The position numbers and the translations under genes were made by a program. A stretch of DNA of 64,000 nt from Diphasiastrum complanatum (taxonomy: Eukaryota > Streptophyta > Lycopodiopsida > Lycopodiales > Lycopodiaceae), in the NCBI GenBank assembly GCA_029204225.1, contig CM055110.1, positions 20,134,410 through 20,198,409 on the forward strand. The letters run 5' to 3'. This document shows, in pieces, positions 46,855 to 57,027 of this stretch (within the stretch, counting starts at the first letter, position 1; each line of letters opens with the position of its first letter). The notes below the pieces were generated by a model, which saw only the letters and a program-made list of their open reading frames with translations, did no database searches and had not been told where the DNA came from.

Positions 46855-47690
46855 TTAGGTGCTTCTGATTGGAGCGTTGAACATAGGAGTTGGATCACTA
46901 CAAGTGGAATCGTTTTCTAGCAATTAGTTTGCTGAAAATCTGCAAGGAAGATTATAGTATTGGATTTCTACAGTTCTACAGGATAGCTGGAGTTGGAGCG
47001 CTATTGTTTCTGCAGATTGCAAATCGCTGAGGCTTTGCTTCAAAATCTGCAAGGTAGAGTATTGAAAGAAGTTCATTGTATACCAGATTGCTAAAGAATC
47101 TTACTCAAAAACAAAGATAGGTTTTGGAAATTCTTGTTCATCAGGTTTCAGGTCCAAGGCAGATAACTGAAATCGAATCACAGGTCCCAGGATCAACTCA
47201 CAGGTCTCGAAATTGCACCAATTCCAGAAGCCAGCAAGAAAAGTGTCCCTGCTGCTTCCAAACAGGTCGCTGGAAAATAACCTTTGAATTCTGAAGATCT
47301 AAAAGGAAGTTTTTAGTTGACACTGGTCGCTGCTAAAAAAGATCTCAGGTCACTGAAAATCAGATTCAGATCTACAAGGCAGATCAGTGAAGGTCAGATT
47401 CAAGTGCAGGGCAGAGTGCTGAAGCTTTTTCCATAAATTTGTAGGGCAGATCGTTACGGATCAGATTCCAGGTCACAGGAAATTTTCTCTTTTCTGCATA
47501 TAAAAATTTCAGGTCTGGAGGTATTTGCTGCTTGATCGTGAAGCAACATATGATTGTGCAATTCAATGGAGAACGATGTCTTATCAAGAAGAAGATTAAT
47601 GAAGTGGTAGCTGAAGGAGTTCATTCAAGGTTATATAACTTCAGGCTCAGGTGATAAGCAATCAAGCAGGAATTGGTGATATCGTAGTGA
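46855..47690 (+). other. Retrotransposon leader with repeated ATCGCTG-like words
   Basis: An untranslated leader follows LTR 1. It is rich in variants of GGTCGCTG, AATCGCTGAGG, GGTCACTG and CAGATCAGTGAAGG. The leader after LTR 2 uses the same word family. No gag frame is open. Confidence 0.5.
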
Positions 47691-48265
47691 CGAGTAAGTT
47701 ATGGCATAAGACGTTTGGACATGTGAAATTCTAATAGTCTAAAAGTATTGAGAAAATTAAACATGGTTATAAGGCTTACCTCAAGTTATTTCACATGACA
47801 AGTTCTGTGAAGGTTGTGTTAGAATTTAGAAAACATCATAAACAAAAATTTTCTTCTAGTACAACTAGAGCAAGAAATATTCTAGAGCTTGTTCATATAG
47901 ATTTGTGTGGTCCTATGAAAACACAATCTCATGGTAGAGCAAGTTATTTTATCGTGTTTGTGAATAATTATTTTAGGAAGATATATCAAGAATAAAAGTG
48001 AGGCATTCATATGTTTTACTTGGTTTAAGGCATAGCCGAAAAAAGAAATAGGTAGACAAATAAAGATACTCCGTTCGGATACGGGTGAGAGTATCTTTCC
48101 ACAGATTTTCATATGTATTGCAAGGACAATGGTATTAAGAGACGGTTTGCAAGTATGGAAACGCGTCAACAAAATGGAGTTGTTGTTAGACAGAATCGTT
48201 CTATTGTGAAAACAGGAGCATGCTTAAAAGTATGAATCTTCCTAATTGATTTTGGGGTTAAGCAG
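47691..48265 (+). pseudogene. Copia GAG-pre-integrase / integrase core fossil
   Basis: Pieces in order: a pre-integrase end with KHHKQKFSSSTTRARNILEL then VHIDLCGPM, which is the standard Ty1/Copia integrase entry; SYFIVFVNNYFRK, where the usual catalytic DD is NN; then after frame changes KNKSEAFICF, ILRSDTG, MYCKDNGI and RQQNGVV. The catalytic Asp and Glu set is damaged and the frame changes at least twice. Homology ends before 48300, where Gypsy-type sequence starts. Confidence 0.85.
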
Positions 48266-48439
48266 TTCAACAACAGTTTATCTTTTGACCTATTAAAGTG
48301 GTTGTTAGGGACCCAAGTCCCTTAGGTCCCAAACCCAACTTGAAACCGAACGAAGGAGGAACCAGCCTCATACTCTCGGGGCTTCCTTTAAGGCACCAGG
48401 TAAATCTAACATTTCAAGCATTGATCTAACCTTTGCTAA

Positions 48440-50325
48440 TAATTCTGGTTGTGAGCATTGCTATTTCAATACGGCAGTTTTTGGTCCCCACGACCTAATT
48501 CGGATGAACGGGGTACGTTGGAGGCCAAGCCGTAACAGTATTATTTGACAATGGTTCCACACATAATTTTATAAACTCTTAAGTTATTGCAGACATTAAA
48601 GGTGGAAACAAAGCAAAGTGACCATCAGTATGTGGTAAAGCTGGCCACGGGAGCAGAGAGTCAAGTTTGCGACCGGATAGTCCCGCGTCTTCCTGTACAA
48701 ATTCAGGGATATAAAGATAAATTAGATTTCCACATAATGAACTTGGATACAGTAGACATAATACTTGGTAAGGAGTGGTTCTATAAGAGGAATGAGTCGT
48801 TAAAGAAAAACTATGTAACCCACAGTTTGTCGTTCTTGCATAACGGCTCTCTCATTGAATTAATGGAAATGTGGATATTTCTTCTCCTTACATGTTATCT
48901 GTTTTGGAAACTGTTAAATGTATGGATGTTGTTGTTTGTAATTCTTATTTATGTTGGTTGAAGGATTTCACATACCATGAAGAATGCAATTTACAATATT
49001 ATAATGACCAAATGGAATTAATGTCTAACAACCTAAAACAAGAAAATTCACCGGAAGGTGAAACCTTTAGGAGACTTAGACAAGAATTTCAAGATGTGTT
49101 TCCTAAACAACTAGAGGGTCTTCCCCCCTCTAGGGGAGTCAACCATGGTATTAAACTCATTCCTGGTAGTTCTCTTGTATCTTTATATCCTTACAGGATG
49201 AGTACTACAAAGGAGGATGAAGTTTATAGAGAGCTGCAAAACTATCTTAAGATGGGCCATGTAAGGCCTAGTAAGTCCCCTTGGGGGCCTCCAGTTATCT
49301 TAGTTGATAAAAAAGATGGAGGTACTTGTCTTTGTGTGGACTTTAAAAAGTTAAATAAATTAACGATTAAAAACTGTAACCCCTTACCTCGAATGGATGA
49401 GCTGGTTGATCGATTGCATGGTGCGAAGTATTTCACCACAATCGATTTGAGATCACGGTATCATCATATTCGAATAAGGAATGAGGATGTTTAAAAAACC
49501 AGGTTTAGGACTAGGAATGGCCATTATGAATTTCTGGTTTTACCTTTTGGATTGACAAATGCTCCAGCGACTTTCCAGCAGATGATGAACGATCTTCTTT
49601 GTCCATATTTGAGAAAGTTCATCATAGTTTACTTAGATGATATTCTCATCTATAGTAAGACCTTGAGGAGCATGAGGAGCATCTCAGGACTGTCTTAAAG
49701 TTACTTAGACAGGAGAAGCTCTTTGCCAAAGAATCTAAATGTGTTTTCTTCTAGAAGAGATTACTTTATCTCGATCACGTTATTTCGGACCATGGGTTGG
49801 AAATTGACCCAAATAAAGTCCGACAAGTTCGTGAATGGCCAGTTCCTCAAACCATCCAAGAGGTTAAGTCCTTTTTGGGCTTTACGGGGTTTTTTCATAG
49901 ATTTATCATGGGCTATGCAATAATTGCATTACCTTCGACAAACGTCCTCAAAGGGACTAAAGAACTAGCCATCACAATAAATTCAGCCCTCCGGTTACTT
50001 GGACTGAAGAGATGAATCAAAGTTATAAAAATCTCAAATATTGTGTGTCTACAATGCCTATTTTACACATAGTGGATCCTAACAAGCCATGTGCTTGAAA
50101 CGGATGTCAGTGACTATGCTATAGGCGCAGTCCTATATCAGGATGGTAGACCAATTGCTTTTGAAAGCAAGCAGCTAGATCCTACTCAAAGGCCGTATTC
50201 CACCTACGGTAAGGAGATTTTTGCGGTAATTCATGCTTTAAAGGTGTGGAGACATTATTTGTATGGCGCGAGGTGGTGGATGGACAGCACTTGTTCACAG
50301 CCAGGAGGAGTGCTAGCCTGAGGTA
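48440..50325 (+). pseudogene. Gypsy protease-RT-RNase H fossil
   Basis: FGPHDLIRMNG and then DNGSTHNFI (the protease D-N-G near 48549) lead to IILGKEWFYKRNESLKKNY. The RT starts near 49060: FQDVFPKQLEGLPPSRGVNH, SPWGPPVILVDKKDGG, VDFKKLNKLTIKN and TTIDLRSRYHHIRI. After a stop at 49492 come [16 protein letters not shown] and the catalytic [11 protein letters not shown]. Frameshifts precede VREWPVPQTIQEVKSFLGF and the RNase H part: LETDVSDYAIGAVLYQDGRP, YSTYGKEIFAVIHALKVWRH. It ends near 50325 without integrase. It appears inserted in or joined to the Copia fossil, and it is the same lineage as 2140-3300. Confidence 0.9.
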
Positions 50326-50373
50326 GGAGATGGCTGAAGGCCTAGGCAGTGGTATGGGACGTTGTCTAGGGTG

Positions 50374-50802
50374 TGTTAGGAAGTAATGTTTATTTGATAC
50401 CCCTTAATGATGGTTTGGCCATGCCTGCGTGCTATTTTTAGGGGCCATTCTATTTATAGTAAATTCATTTTTTGAGGCTTATGCATGTAGGTGGGTGCAC
50501 TACAAATAGATTAGGATCTATTTAGTACTTAATTCATTTTTTGTTCTTACCATATATAGGTAGTATTATTAGTAAATAGCTTTTGTTACTTTGCGATTTA
50601 CTTAAGGCTCATTAGCTTTTATCAATCATTAGAGAAACTATATAAGAAGGCTAGCGCCCCACCACAACTATTCCATTCAATTTTATTATGCTAGAGCAAT
50701 TGTTCAATTCTCCTATGATCTGAATTCTCTCTATGCTTGGTTTTGTGTGAGTGCTAGTAGGACTAGTATCTCCATCTAGAATTTGTATCACAAATTCTGA
50801 CA
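50374..50802 (+). repeat. LTR 2 of the 46-52 kb cluster
   Basis: The LTR starts at TGTTAGG and ends in ATTCTGACA directly before a perfect primer-binding site. It is the diverged partner of LTR 1. As it is followed by its own leader and a gag start, it is probably the 5' LTR of a separate element rather than the 3' LTR of the unit to its left. Confidence 0.75.
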
Positions 50803-50814
50803 TGGTATCAGAGC
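50803..50814 (+). other. Primer-binding site, initiator tRNA-Met type
   Basis: A perfect TGGTATCAGAGC directly after the CA end of LTR 2. Confidence 0.85.
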
Positions 50815-51968
50815 AGGCTTTTTGGTGAGAGAGAGAGATTACTTATTGCAAGGTTGCAAAAAGTGAATTGGAGATGTGGATCGCTGGTTGTAGCTGTGTG
50901 TCTGATCGCTAGTTGCACGTTGATCAGTTCGCTGGAATCAAGCTTGGTGGATCGCTGAGTTGAAAGCAGATCCGAACTGCTGTTTGAATCAAAACTAACA
51001 ACTGTCTATTGTTTGCTGAGCTGGAATCAAGCCTACAGATTGTTGGAAATCTGCTTGTTGAGATCAAAATTGATTAGAGCGCTGGAATCTGGCTATTGCC
51101 TACAGATTGCTACTGTTAGATCAGAATTGATTAGAGCGCTAGAATCTGGCTATTGCCTACACATTGCTACTGGCAGATCACTGTCTACGCTGCTGGAGGC
51201 AAATCGCTGTCAGATCATTGTAATTGGAGGCCAATCGCTGTCAGATCTAAATCAGATCGCTGGACAGAAATCAAGTCACGGAAGAAGTTTGCTGGCTGCT
51301 GAGGGCTTTCGTCTCTTTGCTTCAGCAACATTCAGCACAGTTTGGAGGAGGACCAACTCCCATCAGAGCATTTTCCTTGGCGGAGCTTTAGCAGATAGTT
51401 AGCGGAAGTACTTCCGCTAAATTTGGCGGCCGGAAAAAAAAACAAAAAAAAAAATTTGGGCAGATTATTTCCGGCGCCCAAGTTCCAAATCCTTTTCCCT
51501 CTTTTTTTTTTGAATCCTCCATTTGATTCAGGGAAAGGATTCCCAGCCATCTTTTCAGCATTGATTGGAGGCTGTCCAGCGCCCTACTTCATCACATTTT
51601 TCAGCCATTGTTCCAGCAGAGTTTCAGCCATATTTCAGTTTTGATTGGAGGCTGTCCATCGCCCTATTTCATCACGTTTTCCACAGATTTCCAGCCATAT
51701 TTTCAGCATTGATTGGAGGCTGTCCAGCGCCCACTTTCATTCTCCTTGTGGTCACATTTTCCAGCCAGCTCTTCGCACACGCTTGGAGCTCTATCGAGAG
51801 GTATCTTTGCTGGTTTTTCCTTGCTTTCCACACCTTTTCTTGACATTTGTCATTTCCTTTCTTGCTCTTAGTGTCGTTTGTGTACCTAAAGCGTATTTGG
51901 GGTGACGACAAAAGTCCGCTCCCTCCGATATTAAGCTTTTCTTACACTCTCTTCACTTCCTGCATTCC
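50815..51968 (+). other. Long repetitive retrotransposon leader
   Basis: About 1.15 kb between primer-binding site and gag ATG. The first half repeats GATCGCTG-like words and has a 57-bp tandem pair (51070-51126, 51127-51182). The second half has three copies of GATTGGAGGCTGTCCA (near 51563, 51643 and 51711), each followed by CGCCC and TTTCAT or CTTCAT. Near the gag start lies ATTTGGGGTGACGACAA followed by AGTCCGCTCCCTC (51893-51923), which also occurs 60-90 bp before the gag ATG of the minus-strand Gypsy at 54.5 kb. Confidence 0.65.
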
Positions 51969-51974
51969 TTGACC

Positions 51975-52282
51975 ATGGATACTTCCCCTACATCTTCTGA
52001 GCCTCGCATACCGTCTTCTACTTACCTTGACGAAGTATGGCATCAATTCCGAGATCATCTTAGGGAAGCCAGGAGTGATGTACGCACTGATTTACGCCAG
52101 GAGTTACGAGAGACGTTCACTGCTCTTTATGGCAGCAACATCCCCACAAACTATCCAAGAGAGGAGAAGGAACTCTCTCAAGGTACTCTGATGGTCTCGG
52201 AAAACCAGAACAAAGTGGCAACTCAGCATCAGAGACCAAGTGATATGGAGCAACCTGAAATGACGAGGAATCTGAAGATCAC
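51975..52282 (+). pseudogene. Retrotransposon gag start, truncated
   Basis: The ATG at 51975 opens MDTSPTSSEPRIPSS, then VWHQFRDHLREARSDVRTDL. The position after the conserved leader block matches the MAHSPTPSE start of the minus-strand element. After about 100 codons the sequence joins, near 52283, the reversed sequence of the other Gypsy, so gag is cut short by a rearrangement. Confidence 0.6.
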
Positions 52283-54600
52283 CTGGACAAACAGTAGTTG
52301 GAAAGAAGGCAATAACCTAAGCCATCAGGATATGCCAAGCCTGACAATGAGCAACAATCCAAGGAACAGATAGAGAGCCACATGCATAATCATAGAGATA
52401 TCCGCACCATAGGCGATCTGTAATATGGAAAAACCAGCACCAATCAACAGGTCCAAATGGAAACCAAGCTATACGTAATAACCAGGAATGCCATATATCC
52501 ACAGCATCGGCATGGACTGCAGCAAACCTATATGTAGAAACACAAGCCCGTATACTCATCTAGAAAGATGCCAGCATATAAATACCCTAGATAAGTAATA
52601 GTGACCATCTGGCAAATATCCTCGGATGGAAAATGTGTAATGGTAAGGGCCAAAGGCGCATGAATCATGTAAGGAACCGTAGAAATATCATGAGGCGGTT
52701 CACAAACCTCAAGCAAAGATCCATGGAGTAAAGCAAAAGAAGATACAACCTGATCACCAATAGCGAGGGAACCATCAAACGTGGACCCGTGAAGAACCCC
52801 ATAGAAATCAGCAGGAACATCGGCCATAACGGACTCAAGAGATGGAGATATAGAGACCAATGGAGAAGATACTGCACCAACCACCGAACCAAGAGGGCTA
52901 TCTGAGGTATGCGCAAAAGCAATAGTAGAAATACCACCAAGGTATACGGCCTGAGGAAGAGGACCCACGGATGGTGAAAGTGAAGCAGCAACTGATGTTC
53001 TCTAAATGGAAAGAAGAGCTGCATCCTGAGCCTTTGGCAAGCTACGCATAAACTGCTTCCCGGTAACCAACTGATAGTCACCCTGGGAATCAATACCAGC
53101 AAGTAAATGATGCTGACCAGCATGAGTAAGGAAAGTGTCTGCTGAGAGAGATCCACAGCAACAGTACCAAGTGAAGAGAACCAGTCGTATGCCATATGGA
53201 GATCTACTGGAGTAGCCAAAGCATCTGAAACCGTAGACCCATGAATAATATCGAAATAAGGAGCATAGGCGACAACATCTATAGCATGGCGCTCAGGAAC
53301 ACGAGAAGCATCAAAGTACTCAACAACAATATCAAAGCATGGAACAGCATCATCAGTAGTATCACAGCATGCTATATCAGTATCAAGGACCATATCAGCC
53401 GCAACTTGTATATGTGAATCAGCATCAGTAGGAACCTATATACGTGACTCTGACTCACTGTGGGATACAATGACGAGCTCAGGTAGATCAATAACTATCT
53501 CAAGTAAATCAGGCAACTCGCTCAAACTGTGTGATATAGGATCCTGAAGGTCAGCAAACTCTGCAGGCGTGTAACGTCGGACAAAAGCAGGTCCAGGGGT
53601 CGGAGGACGAGGAGACAAAGGGACAATGCAAGGAGCTGGAACTGAAAGGGCAGGCGTAGGGGTGGACATAGCGGGAAAAGATGACGCAGAAGGACGGGGT
53701 CGGGAGAAGCGGGAAGGAAGGGTGTCAGAGTACTTGTGCTGTAAAGTACTGGCAAGAGACATCACCTCAACAAGTGTGGAAGGACGGAGGGAAGAAACAT
53801 CGTAACGTAAGGCACCACGAAGCCCAACAATGTAACGAGAAATAAGCTCAGTGGGCGGTAGATCTGTGAAAAGAAAAGAAAGCTCCATAAACTGATCTGT
53901 ATAAAAAGCAAGGTCACTGGTCTGAGTGAGACTACGGAATGTATCACGTTGGCGGTCGAGCCACTAAGGATCAATCATAGAAAGGTATGCCATATATGGA
54001 GCCCTTCCCGATCGGAATCAGCTCGATAAACTTGCCACCACGTGGCGGCGCGTCCATCTAAGTGTAAAGCAGCCAACTGAATTTTTTGAGGATCAATCTT
54101 AGGGTAGATCTGAGAATATGTGTCAAGCTTAGCAAACCAATTCTCTAATAGGTTCCCGTCAGAGGAACTGGAATAGGTAACAAGTTGTATCCTATCACGA
54201 AAGTCTCGAGCAAAGTGTGGCTCAGGAACTGGGGGACGTGGAAAGAAACCAGGAGGTGGGTTAGGTGGAATGAACGGTCCCCCACCAGGCTGACTAGCAG
54301 AAGAAGATGGAAATCCAAATGGAGGGGGAGTCCCAAATGAAGGAAAGGCAGGAGCTTTTCCAGGACCATGAGGCTGTAAATAATCAATATGTGACTGCAT
54401 AGTAGGAAAGCCGGTCATAACTGTATCGAAGCGAAGAACGAGGCCAGAGAGGGTTTCATCCGTGCGCCGAATCTGATCGGATAAGTTTTCCTAAACAGTT
54501 TCACTCGGGGTAGGTGAATGTGCCATAATGATAGTGGAAGGAATAGACGAAAACTTGAGGGAGCGGACTCTTGTCGTCACCCCAAATTAGTCTATTAGAA
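52283..54600 (-). pseudogene. Gypsy-type gag-protease fossil (minus strand)
   Basis: Reading right to left: the leader block with GGGGTGACGACAAGAGTCCG (about 54585-54555), then a gag ATG at 54526 (MAHSPTPSETV and a stop). A Pro-rich N-terminus follows (GFPSSSASQPGGGPFIPPNP), then the gag core ENWFAKLDTYSQIYPKIDPQ and LAALHLDGRAATWWQVYR. After a frame change comes MELSFLFTDLPPTELISRYI then VGLRGALRYDVSSLRPSTLV. At 53390-52660 the protease region has YFDIIHGSTVSDALATPVDL and the characteristic MAYDWFSSLGTVAVDLSQQT, then a frameshift. RT is absent. The region 52283-53272 is duplicated in inverted orientation at 54727-55383. Confidence 0.8.
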
Positions 54601-54726
54601 CCAATATTATCACAACTAAGAAAGGGCAGCAATCAGAAGGTTGTAAAAATGCGCTGAACAGCCAGGAGGGAAATGTCAAATTGGAATATCAAACGGAGTC
54701 GGACCGTGAAATGTGGTTGAGGATGA

Positions 54727-55383
54727 GTCGCCTATGCTCCTTATTTCGATATTATTCATGGGTCTAAGGTTTCAGATGCTTTGGCTACTCCAGTAGATCT
54801 CCATATGGCATACGACTGGTTCTCTTCACTTGGTACTGTTGTTGTGGATCTCTCTCAGCAGACACTTTCCTTTACTCATGCTGGTCAACATCATTTACTT
54901 GCTGGTATTGATTCCCAGGGTGACTATCAGTTGGTTACCGGGAAGCAATTTATGCGTAGCCTGCCAAAGGCTCAGCATGCAGCTCTTCTTTCCATTCAGA
55001 GTACATCAGTTGCTACTTCACTTTCACCATCCGTGGGTCCTCTTCCTCAGGCCGTATATCTTGGTGGTATTTCTACTATTGCTTTTGTGCATACCTCAGA
55101 AGATAGCCCTCCTGGTTCGGTGGTTGGCCTCTTGGTTCGGTGGTTGGTGCAGTATCTTCTCCATTGGTCTCTATATCTCCATCTCTTGAGTCCGTTATGG
55201 CCGATGTTCCTGCTGATTTCTATGGGATTCTTCACGGGTCCACGTTTGATGGTATATTACTGATCGCCTATGGTGCGGATATCTCTATGATTATGCATGT
55301 GGCTCTCTATCTGTTCCTTGGATTGTTGCTCATTGTCAGGCTTGGCATATCTTGATGGCTTGGGTTATTGCCTCCTTTCCAGC
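54727..55383 (+). repeat. Inverted copy of the Gypsy protease region
   Basis: This is a reverse-complement copy of 52283-53272, reading LATPVDLHMAYDWFSSLGTV and FTHAGQHHLLAGIDSQGDYQ in an open frame at 54781-55263. Relative to the other arm it lacks about 365 bp after ACGTTTGATGGT and has a tandem duplication of about 24 bp (TTGGTTCGGTGGTTGG) near 55112-55150. The arm ends at CTTTCCAGCTACTTGGG, where LINE copy 2 begins. Confidence 0.85.
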
Positions 55384-55385
55384 TA

Positions 55386-55846
55386 CTTGGGCTTCAGTTC
55401 TTAAGCAAGCTGGTAGTTCCTCTAACCAAGTTCAGCCTTCGTTAGTGAATTCTACATTAGAGAATGTTTTTACAAAACAAGAGAGAAGAGCCAAGAAGGC
55501 TCTTAATATACGAGTTAGGGGTATCCCTAATGGAAACAAGGCACTTGATGAGGCGAAAGGCCTTCTTGTATCTAAACTTACACATAATCTGGAGGGATTT
55601 GACACTGCTTGGCGGAGCAAATTTGATGATAAGGTCCTATTCATAAAGTTTAGCTCCATTGAACAACGTAATTTTGCTTTACGCCTTCGAGCTAAGCTCA
55701 AAGGATCTTTTATTTTTATGGATGACGACCTAACACACACACAATGGCAAGCGAGAAAATTGGTCATTCAAGAGGCCAATGCTAGGAATCAAAGAGTGGT
55801 CTTTATTGAAGGCAAGCCTAAATTCTACGATAAGATTTCACAATAG
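55386..55846 (+). pseudogene. LINE copy 2 ORF1, C-terminal part
   Basis: The frame begins in fused Gypsy sequence and enters LINE ORF1 at TWASVLKQAG, equivalent to TWASLFNKGG of copy 1. It continues with RRAKKALNIRVRGIPNG, VLFIKFSSIEQRNFALRLRA and GSFIFMDDDLTHTQWQARKL to a stop at 55846. It is the RNA-binding C-terminal region, without the coiled coil. The fused ATG at 55352 is chance. Confidence 0.7.
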
Positions 55847-55889
55847 GGAATCGGGGATCCCGGGCACAACAACCCGAGATCCTCTCAGC

Positions 55890-57018
55890 CATTACGGATT
55901 GGTTTCTGGAATTGTAACGATGTGCTTTCATCTTCTTCGGCAGGGGATTTTCACTCCTTTTTACAGAATGTGATATTTTGCTCTTAGCGGAGACTCATGA
56001 ATCAATATATCGACCTCTTCCAGTTATTCAGAATTGCTCATGGTATTCAACGTACAGGCCTTTCGTAAGAGGAAAAACCACGCGTGGATCTGGTGGTGTT
56101 GCATGTCTTACCAAGGAAGTTTTTCGTACTCATTTTAAGCTACTCAAAAGTGATCCATTTGCACGATTTATTTGGTTACAGTTTTATGGTCACTTCTTAG
56201 GGCTACCTCAAGATCTCTTTATAGTAGTTTGTTATTTTGCACCTCAGACATCAGCTTTTGCAGATTATGGTGGTAACCCCTTCCAGGCTCTTTTTGATGA
56301 TATAGCCAGCTTTGCACAGCAGGGCCTTATTTTATTAGCAGGCGATTTTAACGCTCGCACCAACACCCAGCAGACAGAGTTTCATGCAGATAGTGATTTC
56401 CTACATATTCAGGTTTTGGATGTGGATTTGGACAGGACCTCTCAGGATGCTGATACCCCAGCTACACACTTTGGAGAACAGTTGATTGGACTTGCAGAAG
56501 CTCACTCTTTAGCCATTCTGAATGGCCTTTCTCGGTGGCAATCATCATCAGTTTTTACCTGCCATCTGCACGGTGGTGGACACAACGTTGTTGACTACTT
56601 CATTGGGTCACCAGCCTTAATTCCGTTTCTTCATACTTTTCGTATTGTACACCCTACCATCTCTGATCACTCTCTATTGCTCCTGTCTCTTGGCCATGCT
56701 ACTCTTGGTACTGTTACGACTCCGCATTCCACACGCCACCATCGTCCTTCTTTCTTTCCAATTGGTCTTCCTACTTACACTTCCTCTCTGGCCACAATGC
56801 TCGACGATTTCCCCTTCTCATCTTCAGTAGACCAGCAAGCCGCCTTTTTATCTCAGTCGCTTCTTTGCTCAGCCAATACTGCATATCCTCCCAAAACTTT
56901 CTCATCTCATAAACGCACTTACAATAGATGGTATGATGATGAGTGCCTCTCTCTACACAAGCAGGTTGTTTATGCTCAAAATCATTCTCCCGACACCTTA
57001 GCATCTAAACAAAGATAA
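55890..57018 (+). pseudogene. LINE copy 2 endonuclease domain
   Basis: The start LRIGFWNCNDVLSSSSAGDF is separated by one frameshift from the long frame 55978-57018, which opens in LLAETHESI (catalytic Glu). Then GSGGVACLT, LILLAGDFNARTNTQQTEFH, GEQLIGLAEAHSLAILNGLS, GGHNVVDYFIGS and TISDHSLLLLSL. The final SDH motif and the DFN pair are intact. The linker ends RWYDDEC, as in copy 1. Apart from the frameshift the domain is complete. Confidence 0.85.
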
Positions 57019-57027
57019 TACCGTAGG

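Noticed and set aside
50940-51750. Tandem repeats considered as a CRISPR-like array
   Set aside because: Only two or three units, degenerate, in a plant retrotransposon leader and without cas genes.
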